Assembly (NCBI GenBank): GCA_021805955.1 | Contig: JAJZDO010000964.1 | Span: forward strand, 1 to 5,246 | Direction of reading: 5' to 3' | Source of the DNA: Acidobacteriota bacterium | GTDB taxonomy: Bacteria; Acidobacteriota; Terriglobia; Terriglobales; Acidobacteriaceae | DNA length: 5,246 nt | Shown here: positions 1-5,246 of the stretch, one piece after another | Layout: every line of letters starts with the position of its first letter | Position numbering within the stretch: the stretch's first letter is position 1 | Program-made: the position numbers and the translations under genes | The notes under the pieces: model-generated | Told to the model about the DNA's origin: nothing | Database searches by the model: none | Seen by the model: the letters and a program-made list of their open reading frames with translations, nothing else

Positions 1-107
1 AGTTTCAGCAGCCGGGCAGTGCCGTCGGAACTCCGTCGTTCGGCGTCGTGACTGCTACGTCGCTGAATAACCGGATGCTTCAACTCGCCGCGCGTATATC
101 GTTCTGA
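1..107 (+). CDS. TonB-dependent outer-membrane receptor, C-terminal end (partial)
   Basis: The frame beginning at base 3 is open from the left edge to a TGA at 105-107 and gives 34 residues ending RMLQLAARISF. A Gly/Pro-rich turn (QPGSAVGTPSFG) followed by R-x-L-Q-L-A-x-R-x-x-F and a terminal phenylalanine is how large TonB-dependent beta-barrel receptors end. The last strand alternates hydrophobic residues, and the final Phe is the outer-membrane insertion signal read by the BAM complex. In Acidobacteriota such endings belong mostly to Oar-like receptors with an N-terminal carboxypeptidase-regulatory-like domain, but that part lies outside the window. The likely role is energised uptake of oligosaccharides or another bulky ligand. 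It is co-directional with the sulfatase 179 bp downstream, which fits a shared glycan-use locus. The fragment is short, so the family call rests on the terminal pattern only. Confidence 0.7.
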   Translation, partial: FQQPGSAVGTPSFGVVTATSLNNRMLQLAARISF

Positions 108-128
108 GATTGAGAGAGTTTTAAAATG

Positions 129-149
129 TCGTCATCATTCGACTGACGA
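129..149. repeat. small inverted repeat after the receptor gene
   Basis: TCGTCA (129-134) and TGACGA (144-149) are perfect 6-bp inverted arms around a 9-base loop. They lie 21 bp past the receptor stop and just after the palindromic 8-mer TTTTAAAA (119-126). No T-run follows on the plus strand, so this is not a convincing intrinsic terminator. It could be a weak terminator or an operator, or it may be chance. Confidence 0.25.
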
Positions 150-269
150 TCAAAGTTATCCTCAATTCGCCGAACTGGGGGCCGAGGTTGGACATAGCTC
201 GCACGGTGGTATCTCACGCGTGCTCGACGGCAGGCGCAACTGTCCGTTCGCATCGCCTTTTAATCAAGA

Positions 270-277
270 AGAGGGAG
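270..277 (+). promoter_or_regulatory. Shine-Dalgarno sequence of the sulfatase gene
   Basis: AGAGGGAG ends 9 bases before the ATG at 287. This purine-rich site fixes the start chosen for the sulfatase. That start also places the twin-arginine motif at residues 5-6, as expected for a Tat signal. Confidence 0.6.
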
Positions 278-286
278 TAGACTACC

Positions 287-1783
287 ATGCCATTTGACAG
301 AAGAAATTTTGTTAAATATCTCACCGCCTCATTTGCGGCGCCAGCCGTAACTTCCGCCTTACCATCTGTGGCCAGCAGCACTCAGGCCTGCAACTCGGTA
401 TGGCGCCGGCCAGAACGTTCCCCCAACGTGATTCTCATGATTTGTGACGATTTGGGTTACGGGGATCTTGGCTGCTACGGTTCGAAGCTGCCAACCCCTC
501 ATATCGATGCGATGGCGGCGGATGGCCTGCGCTTTACCAGGTACAACTCGGCCCATCCGATCTGCTCCGCCTCGCGTGCCGCCCTGCTTACCGGGCGCTA
601 CGGGCTGCGCTGCAACACGACCGGAGCATTCGGTCCACATTCGCCAACCGGAACCTCTCTCGATGAAACGTTACTTTCCAATCTCTTTCATGCCCGCGGC
701 TACAAGACAAAGGCTATTGGCAAGTGGCATCTGGGAGATGCGCCGGAATATCTGCCGACAAGCCGGGGCTTCGATTCCTACTATGGCGTTCCATACAGCG
801 TCGACATGAAGCCACTTCCGCTCATCCGCGACAAGACAATACTCGAGGAGGACACGGATCGTGAAGTGTTGACGCCGCGTTATACGGAAGAGGCAGTAAA
901 GTACATCGAGCAGAGCGACGGCAGCCCATTTTTCATGTATTTTGCGTTTTCTTATCCTCACGATCCGGCGCGAGCTTCGTCGCGCTTTCGCGACAAAACC
1001 GGGTTCGGGAATTCTGGCGATGCGATTGCGGAGATCGATTGGGGCGTTGGCGAGATTTTGCGCGCGGTCGAGCGTAAGGGCCTTAGCTCCGACACTCTGA
1101 TCTGTTTTACAAGCGACCACGGTCCCTGGTATCAAGGCAGCCCGGGACTATTGCGAGGGCGGAAGGCATCCACGTTTGAAGGCGGTTTCCGTGTGCCGTT
1201 TGTCGCGGAATGGCCAGGAACCCTAAGTCCCGGAAAAGTGGTGGATACCTGGTGCTCCCATCTCGATATCCTGCCGACCTTATCCGCCCTGTGCAGCCTG
1301 CCGCTTCCGCCTAAGCCTCTGGATGGCGTCGATTTTTCGCAGGTATTCGGCGGCTGTGAGAAGACGCTTGAACGTAAGCCGCTTCTCTATTTCAGTCCTA
1401 TGGGGAATCACGGACTCGATGTGCATTGTATTCGAGACCAGGAATGGAAATTGCGTGTTGCGCAGGGAATTAAAGGGGAGATCTATCTCAATGATCGGAC
1501 TACTGGCGCAAGAGGAAGCGCATGGCTGCAGCATCCTGAACTCTATAATATCGTGCAGGATCCCGCCGAAAGCTATGATGTTGCCAAGCTCCATCCGGAG
1601 ATTGTAGCGAAACTTTTGCAAGACCTCGAAGCGCAGATGCCGTCTTTTCATCCCCAAGTTGTCGAAGCTTATGCGCAGTTGAAACAGACGAAGGGCGATA
1701 TCAGCACACCGCCAGGCGCTTCGCCAAGGCCGTTCGGCGCGCCTCTCTCCCCCGGATCCTGGGAGCCCGAAGACCGCCGCTAA
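287..1783 (+). CDS. Tat-exported sulfatase (type I, formylglycine-dependent)
   Basis: This is a complete 498-aa sulfatase of the alkaline-phosphatase superfamily, which hydrolyses sulfate esters, probably on sugars. Residues 4-10 (DRRNFVK) form a twin-arginine signal, followed by a hydrophobic Ala/Ser-rich stretch to about residue 30. Cleavage is plausible near SVA-S (27-30), placing the enzyme in the periplasm or outside the cell. Seen motifs are the metal-binding D54-D55 (MICDDLGYGD), the formylglycine site C93-S-A-S-R97 followed by AALLTGR, K146-W-H148 (GKWHLG), H225 (SYPHDP), metal-binding D277-H278 (FTSDHGPW), and K293 in the LRGRK...EGGFRVP block (289-304). All expected catalytic residues are present and the length is normal for the family. 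The third position of the signature is Ala, not the commoner Pro. The tail from about 470 is Pro-rich. The exact substrate cannot be read from sequence. No maturase (FGE or anSME) gene is in the window. A Shine-Dalgarno site supports the ATG. Confidence 0.95.
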   Translation: MPFDRRNFVKYLTASFAAPAVTSALPSVASSTQACNSVWRRPERSPNVILMICDDLGYGDLGCYGSKLPTPHIDAMAADGLRFTRYNSAHPICSASRAALLTGRYGLRCNTTGAFGPHSPTGTSLDETLLSNLFHARGYKTKAIGKWHLGDAPEYLPTSRGFDSYYGVPYSVDMKPLPLIRDKTILEEDTDREVLTPRYTEEAVKYIEQSDGSPFFMYFAFSYPHDPARASSRFRDKTGFGNSGDAIAEIDWGVGEILRAVERKGLSSDTLICFTSDHGPWYQGSPGLLRGRKASTFEGGFRVPFVAEWPGTLSPGKVVDTWCSHLDILPTLSALCSLPLPPKPLDGVDFSQVFGGCEKTLERKPLLYFSPMGNHGLDVHCIRDQEWKLRVAQGIKGEIYLNDRTTGARGSAWLQHPELYNIVQDPAESYDVAKLHPEIVAKLLQDLEAQMPSFHPQVVEAYAQLKQTKGDISTPPGASPRPFGAPLSPGSWEPEDRR

Positions 1784-2372
1784 CAGATGAGGAGCATGCG
1801 AAGTTTGGGGGATGGCCCAGCAGCGGCAGGAGGCTGAAGTTAGGTCTATGGGCGGCCGAAAGCATCGGCGTCAATGATGAAATGCACCTTCCAATGTGGC
1901 GTTGAGAACATGAATGGCAACGTCGAGGAGCGCTGGATGGTGTGTCGGTCCCTAATCCGTCGGCAAGGTAGCGGACAGGCAAACACAATGGTCGTTTGGC
2001 CGTGGAGGAGGCTTTCCATCGACGATCTGGCTTCGCAGACCGGTCATAACTCGCGGCTACCTCCGCAGCAAGAATGGCAAGTAGCTCCGCGAACCAACTT
2101 GCGCCACAGTTGTGCCTGGGTCGATCAAAACTGGCTCAGGAAAATCCGTCGATACGCGTGCCGCAGCCTTCTCTCATGTAGCGACTGGCAGCAGCCGCAA
2201 GGCCTCCTTCCATAGGGCGATGCGCTCTTCCAATGCGGCCAGCCGCAGCCGCTTCGGTCGTGCCCGCAATAATGCGAAATCCTGCGACAACCTGCAAGAT
2301 GACAGAAATCGGTTCCTAAGTCTGGTGCGTCTGCCAATTCCTTCTGCACGCAGCGACCTAGTCGCGATGGTC
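1784..2372. other. 589-bp convergent intergenic region with no supportable gene
   Basis: This stretch separates the 3' ends of the plus-strand sulfatase and the minus-strand transporter. Open frames on both strands are short, start without clear ribosome sites, and give proteins of low-complexity or Arg/Cys/Trp-rich composition that resemble no family I recognise. The most protein-like piece is on the minus strand at about 2174-2293. It is 39 codons, Leu/Arg/Ala-rich (it includes RLRLAALEERIALWKEAL), helix-like, and ends in TGA, with no credible start. It may be the remnant of a decayed gene, possibly a mobile-element gene, but I cannot name it. I see no strong terminator with a T-run for the sulfatase in the first 100 bp. 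Confidence 0.5.
2353..2365. repeat. short hairpin just downstream of the transporter gene
   Basis: GCGAC (2353-2357) and GTCGC (2361-2365) are perfect 5-bp arms around CTA, starting 7 bases beyond the transporter stop codon on the minus strand. No T-run follows in that direction, so terminator function is doubtful. Confidence 0.25.
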
Positions 2373-3671
2373 CTACGCCTCCGACTCCAATGGCCAATGA
2401 TCAGCGGCGACAGGCATATCAGGCAGTCCCGTTGCATCGATCGGTTTTTTCTTCAGTTGCTTCCACAGGAGCAGCAGCAAAAGGGACGCTGAGATAATGC
2501 TGGCAATGCTATCCGTCAACAAAAGCCCTCGCAGCCCGAAGTGCTTGTAGCCCTGCCCGTCTGCCCAGGTCATATAGACGATGGCCGCATTGGTGGCCGC
2601 CGCAAACAGTCCGAGTTGCGTGCTGGCAACCGCGCTCTTCTGTCCTACCAGTTGGTAGCCCAGGGCATTGAATGCAGCATAGGCCACACCTGCAATGCCG
2701 TTGTAGAGCAGCGCCCCCCAAATGAACGACATGGATGTGTGTGGAGCGAATGCCAATGACAGCGCAGTCAAGCCGGCCCCTATGCCGGCGGAGAGATAGA
2801 GGAACCCGCGTGAAATCCTGTTTGCAGCATAGCCGCCCAGAAGCGCGCCCAGGGATGTACTGGCGGCGCATCCTGCACCTGTGATCCAAATGACCGTTTG
2901 TTCGCTGGTATGAAAGTCCCTGCCCATTCCAGAGAACAGGTTAATGGCGGCTACAGCACTGGCCGGGGCAAGGAAGAGCGCAAACCCGGTCAGGCACTCC
3001 CTTGTCTTGGAGGCTCGCCATGTAGCTTTCACCGCGTCGGTAAAGATCTGGCGAAAGCGGAATGAGGATTTCCTGGGTTCCGGGAACAGCATAGTTGGCA
3101 AGGTCCCGAACCCAATGCATCCAGCCAGGCCCAATCCAATCCAATGTAGAGAGATGTGCGGCGCCAGAGACATAACGGCCAATGAGCCGAGCGCACCGCC
3201 GCCGAGGTTCGCAACATTGGTCCATCCGCTCACCGAGCCGCGCAATGAATCCGGTGTAAATTCCGCAGTCCAGCCGCTGACCGCGCCGCCAAATAACACC
3301 ATGGACAACTCCGCCACCAACAGCAATGCGGTTGTTGGTCCCAGATGAGCAGGCGAAAGCAGGAGGAGTGCTGAGGGCAGGCAAATCGCAGCAATGGCCG
3401 CGGTAATCCAGCAGTAGGCGCGACGCGTCAGTCCCGTATCCATCACCGGCTGCAATAGAAATCCCCAGAAGGTTGGCGACATCACAATCGCGCTGGTGGT
3501 GGCGACTCTATACAGCGGGACGCCTAAATTGGTCAGCAGAAAAGGCAGTGCGGTGATCGTGAACCCGACCACCAGACCGAAGGGAAATATGGCCATGCCG
3601 ACTAGCAACGGTGGTGGAATCCGTGTGGAATGAATTTGAGATTCGCGCGCTTGCGGCAGAGATTCCTCCAA
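2373..3671 (-). CDS. Major facilitator superfamily transporter, AmpG/PAT-like
   Basis: This 432-aa polytopic inner-membrane protein has about twelve hydrophobic segments. They lie at roughly residues 22-47, 56-78, 86-106, 113-132, 150-170, 175-196, 226-247, 257-280, 288-309, 313-335, 348-369 and 380-402, split 6+6 by a basic loop (197-225), as in the MFS fold. The TM2-TM3 link LQPVMDTGLTRR (73-84) is a degenerate MFS motif A. RGSVSGWTNVANLGGGALG (144-162) and the Thr/Gln-containing TM11 start (ASTQLGLFAAATNA) recall AmpG/peptide-acetyl-CoA-type transporters. Its substrate is unknown; in this setting a sugar or small glycan product is the likeliest cargo (inference). The reading frame opens with TTG at 3669-3671. 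The upstream in-frame stop leaves no ATG or GTG, and the first internal ATG is residue 26, inside TM1, so TTG is preferred. The gene is co-directional with the GH92 gene 320 bp upstream, but the inserted palindromic element separates them. Confidence 0.85.
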   Translation of the reverse strand: MEESLPQARESQIHSTRIPPPLLVGMAIFPFGLVVGFTITALPFLLTNLGVPLYRVATTSAIVMSPTFWGFLLQPVMDTGLTRRAYCWITAAIAAICLPSALLLLSPAHLGPTTALLLVAELSMVLFGGAVSGWTAEFTPDSLRGSVSGWTNVANLGGGALGSLAVMSLAPHISLHWIGLGLAGCIGFGTLPTMLFPEPRKSSFRFRQIFTDAVKATWRASKTRECLTGFALFLAPASAVAAINLFSGMGRDFHTSEQTVIWITGAGCAASTSLGALLGGYAANRISRGFLYLSAGIGAGLTALSLAFAPHTSMSFIWGALLYNGIAGVAYAAFNALGYQLVGQKSAVASTQLGLFAAATNAAIVYMTWADGQGYKHFGLRGLLLTDSIASIISASLLLLLLWKQLKKKPIDATGLPDMPVAADHWPLESEA

Positions 3672-3815
3672 ATATTCGCCTGTGAGATTAGGACGGCGAT
3701 TTGCGCGCGATGGTTAGCCCAACTTCGGCATGAGACGGATGCGCTTGTTGCCTATGATAACGGGCGTTTCCCATCGCGATGAGCAAGATCGTCCTTCGGC
3801 CCTATTGCGATATGA

Positions 3816-3822
3816 AAACTGG
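3816..3822. repeat. left direct repeat (candidate target-site duplication)
   Basis: AAACTGG directly abuts the left terminal inverted repeat of the 154-bp element. The identical 7-mer abuts the right end at 3977-3983. Matching short direct repeats exactly at both ends are expected of a transposase-mediated insertion. An extra matching A on each side would make it 8 bp, though on the right that base also pairs within the inverted repeat. Confidence 0.5.
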
Positions 3823-3844
3823 TGGTTCAGTTGACATTCTCTGC
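3823..3844 (+). repeat. left terminal inverted repeat
   Basis: This 22-bp end begins TGGTTCAGTTGACATTC. It matches the reverse complement of 3955-3976 at 19 of 22 positions, with mismatches at positions 4, 7 and 16 of the repeat. Confidence 0.65.
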
Positions 3845-3954
3845 TGCGAATCGTTTGTCATCCTGAGCCGCAGGCGAAGGACCTCGCGGCTGTCCGAAAG
3901 CCACAAGATCCTTCGCTCCACTTCGTTTCGCTCAGGACGACAGCGCTTATTTGC

Positions 3955-3976
3955 GCAGAGGATGTCAACAGAGCCA
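3955..3976 (-). repeat. right terminal inverted repeat
   Basis: Read on the minus strand this end begins TGGCTCTGTTGACATCC, mirroring the left end. The two ends differ at three positions, which suggests that the element is not very recent or that its termini tolerate variation. Confidence 0.65.
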
Positions 3977-3983
3977 AAACTGG
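3977..3983. repeat. right direct repeat (candidate target-site duplication)
   Basis: This second copy of AAACTGG sits immediately outside the right inverted repeat and 8 bp before the GH92 stop codon (3992-3994 on the plus strand). Confidence 0.5.
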
Positions 3984-3991
3984 CTTGGATC

Positions 3992-5246
3992 TTACCGGGC
4001 CGACTCCGACATGGATGGCGGAGCGGCATTGGGAGCGCTACCCCATTCCTTGTTGGGCAATGGCCCCATGGTGAGCGTCAGGACTCCTCCATTCGCAATA
4101 TCCGATTGACTGAACCACGGATTGTTCCACGGCTTGCCGTTCAGTGTAACCGACTGGATATACATGTTCTTCGCCGAGTTGTGGTGTGCGATGATCTCCA
4201 GCGTTTTGCCCTTGCCCATATGGATCGTCGCCTCATCGAAGATTGGGCTGCCCAGAATATAGTCCGGACTCGATGGATCGACTGGATAAAAGCCCATCGC
4301 ACTCATCACATACCAGGAGGAGGTTGAGCCCTGATCATCCATTCCCGGGAATGCCAGGCCATATTTGTCGCTGCCATACATCAGACTTAGAATCTTCCGC
4401 GTCAACGCCTGCGTTTTCCAGGGCTGTCCGGCCCAGTCGTAGTAATACGCGGCTTGCTGATCCGGCTGGTTCCCCTGCACATACTGCCCGATCATTCCGG
4501 TGCAGTCGCGGCAGATACCTTTCGGATCGTAAGGAGTACTGAAAAACTCATCGAGCTTCGCGGTGAATTTCTGGCGGCCACCCAGCAGGTTGATCAGGCC
4601 CTGGACATCCTGAGGAACGAGCCAAAGCGTGGACCACCCCGAGGCTTCCTTCATCATGAAGTTGTAGTACGGCTCTCCTGGATCGAATGGCGAAATCCAT
4701 TGGCCGTCCGCCGTTTTGCCGCGCATAAAACCAACCGAGGGATCGAATACGTTTTGGTAGTTGTGCGCTCTCGCCAGAAACATTTTGTAGTCGTCTTCCT
4801 TGCCAAGTTTCTTGGCATAGAGCGCCATCGCATGGTCGTCCCAACTATATTCCAGCGTCGTCGCAACACCTGCTTTTCCGCCAGCATAGGGAGGATCGGG
4901 ATTGCCGTCGGGGATGACATCCGAAATCCAGCCTTGCTTCATGTATTCCGCCAGATAATTTCTCGGACCGTTTACGTCCATCGCGTTCTTCCGCAGATAT
5001 TCGTAGACCGCAGCTCTGTCAAAATCAAGCCCGCGCTCCCAGTCGCCCAGATACATAAAAACGGCATTGTCACCATGGAACGAGGTGCCCATGTACCCTG
5101 ACTCGCGAGCCATATCCAACTGCGAACGCAGAATGTCCACCTTGACGTCAGGTTCCAACAGGGTGAGAAGAACGATTTGATTGCGCCCAGTATCCCAGAA
5201 CGGCACCGGACCATAAAAGTCATACTCTGCCGTCCTGACCTTGCCA
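3992..5246 (-). CDS. GH92 family alpha-mannosidase-like glycoside hydrolase, C-terminal part (partial)
   Basis: The frame is open from the right edge to TAA at 3992-3994, giving about 417 residues of a family normally near 750, so the 5' part is missing. Numbering from the in-frame GTG at 5206, family landmarks appear in order: FWDTGR (3-8, usually WDTYR), GLDFD (59-63), TLEYSWDD (117-124), FDPSVGFMRG (154-163), WISPFDP (170-176), KEASGWSTLWLVPQDV (186-201), GNQPDQQAAYYYDWAGQPWKTQ (245-266), GMDDQGSTSSWYVMSAMGFYPV (288-309), YILGSPIF (316-323) and the C-terminal MGPLPNKEWG (380-389). GH92 enzymes are calcium-dependent, inverting exo-alpha-mannosidases with a two-domain fold. E187 is the probable catalytic acid, and D290-D291 lie where the base cluster is expected. 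Several usual residues are replaced, so linkage specificity is open. The GTG is not the true start, because upstream codons (including EYDFYGP) continue the conserved domain. Signal peptide and localisation cannot be seen. Confidence 0.9.
   Translation of the reverse strand, partial: GKVRTAEYDFYGPVPFWDTGRNQIVLLTLLEPDVKVDILRSQLDMARESGYMGTSFHGDNAVFMYLGDWERGLDFDRAAVYEYLRKNAMDVNGPRNYLAEYMKQGWISDVIPDGNPDPPYAGGKAGVATTLEYSWDDHAMALYAKKLGKEDDYKMFLARAHNYQNVFDPSVGFMRGKTADGQWISPFDPGEPYYNFMMKEASGWSTLWLVPQDVQGLINLLGGRQKFTAKLDEFFSTPYDPKGICRDCTGMIGQYVQGNQPDQQAAYYYDWAGQPWKTQALTRKILSLMYGSDKYGLAFPGMDDQGSTSSWYVMSAMGFYPVDPSSPDYILGSPIFDEATIHMGKGKTLEIIAHHNSAKNMYIQSVTLNGKPWNNPWFSQSDIANGGVLTLTMGPLPNKEWGSAPNAAPPSMSESAR

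Larger units (their letters stand above)
3823..3976. mobile_element. 154-bp palindromic MITE-like element
   Basis: The ends (3823-3844 and 3955-3976) are inverted repeats matching at 19 of 22 positions and share the core GTTGACAT-CTCTGC. Inside, a second pair of arms matches. GTCATCCTGAGC on the left (from 3857) pairs with the GCTCAGGACGAC block on the right (3930-3941). GCGAAGGACCTCGCGGCT (3874-3891) pairs with the complement of AGCC...GATCCTTCGC (3899-3916). The centre is GGCT-GTCCGAA-AGCC with a 7-base loop (3892-3898). The whole unit could fold into one long imperfect hairpin. It carries no gene. The flanking AAACTGG repeats suggest insertion by a transposase acting in trans. It could instead be a large REP/BIME-like repeat. 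It starts 15 bp beyond the GH92 stop and may act as a bidirectional terminator or RNA-stabilising hairpin (inference). Confidence 0.65.

Noticed and set aside
188..215. Possible sigma-70 promoter TTGGAC / TATCTC before the sulfatase
   Set aside because: Only about half the consensus positions match in each box, which is not above chance for this length.
671..1135. 154-codon minus-strand open frame within the sulfatase gene
   Set aside because: It is antisense to the sulfatase core between the formylglycine site and the SDHG metal motif, and shows no independent support.
2127..2136. AAAACTGGCT in the convergent gap, also present at the right edge of the palindromic element
   Set aside because: It is a 10-base match without matching flanks or inverted-repeat ends, so it is probably coincidence rather than a second insertion scar.
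1874..2215. 113-codon plus-strand open frame in the convergent gap
   Set aside because: It has no clear ribosome site and no family resemblance, and its Trp/Arg/Cys/Gln-rich composition is unlike the neighbouring genes.
2944..3348. 134-codon plus-strand open frame
   Set aside because: It is antisense to the membrane-spanning transporter and has no motif of its own.
3754..3759. TATCAT on the minus strand as a -10 box for the transporter
   Set aside because: The -10 match is good, but there is no acceptable -35 at 16-18 bp spacing, so it cannot be claimed.
3779..4327. 182-codon plus-strand open frame across the palindromic element and the 3' end of the GH92 gene
   Set aside because: It reads through the repeat and then antisense to a well-supported GH92 domain. 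Its protein is Arg/Ser-rich with no recognisable motif.
4454..5101. 215-codon plus-strand open frame
   Set aside because: It is entirely antisense to the conserved GH92 coding region and looks like a shadow frame of GC-rich codons.
5204..5206. GTG as a start for the GH92 gene
   Set aside because: The frame continues upstream to the window edge with family-consistent residues (EYDFYGP before VPFWDT), so the GTG is an internal valine.

Overview
The window looks like part of a glycan-degradation locus from a Gram-negative soil-type bacterium, most likely an Acidobacteriota (Terriglobia-like) genome. This placement is inferred from three things: the end of an outer-membrane TonB-dependent receptor of the acidobacterial Oar-like style, a Tat-exported sulfatase beside a GH92 mannosidase, and a palindromic intergenic repeat carrying a GTCATCCTGAGC-type arm of the kind I remember from such genomes. 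No marker gene settles the taxonomy.

Layout, left to right. Bases 1-107 (+) are the last 34 codons of a TonB-dependent receptor. A 179-bp gap follows, then a complete sulfatase of 498 aa (287-1783, +) with a twin-arginine signal and an intact active site built on a C-S-A-S-R formylglycine motif. Bases 1784-2372 hold no gene I can support and separate two convergent blocks. On the minus strand, a 12-TM major facilitator transporter with AmpG/PAT-like features (2373-3671, TTG start) lies downstream of the C-terminal part of a GH92 exo-alpha-mannosidase-like enzyme (3992 to the right edge, 5' end outside the window).

Between the GH92 and transporter genes is the clearest unexplained structure: a 154-bp element (3823-3976) with 22-bp imperfect terminal inverted repeats. 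It is palindromic almost end to end and is abutted on both sides by the 7-bp direct repeat AAACTGG. This is the anatomy of a miniature inverted-repeat transposable element, or a large REP-like hairpin, inserted just beyond the GH92 stop codon.

A working model, which is inference: the receptor brings glycan fragments across the outer membrane, the sulfatase and GH92 enzyme remove sulfate and mannose in the periplasm or outside the cell, and the MFS protein moves a product across the inner membrane. The GH92 protein departs from the usual family motifs at several active-site positions, so its exact linkage specificity should not be assumed. I found no evidence for a wholly new multi-gene system; the inserted element and the divergent GH92 are the items most worth following up.
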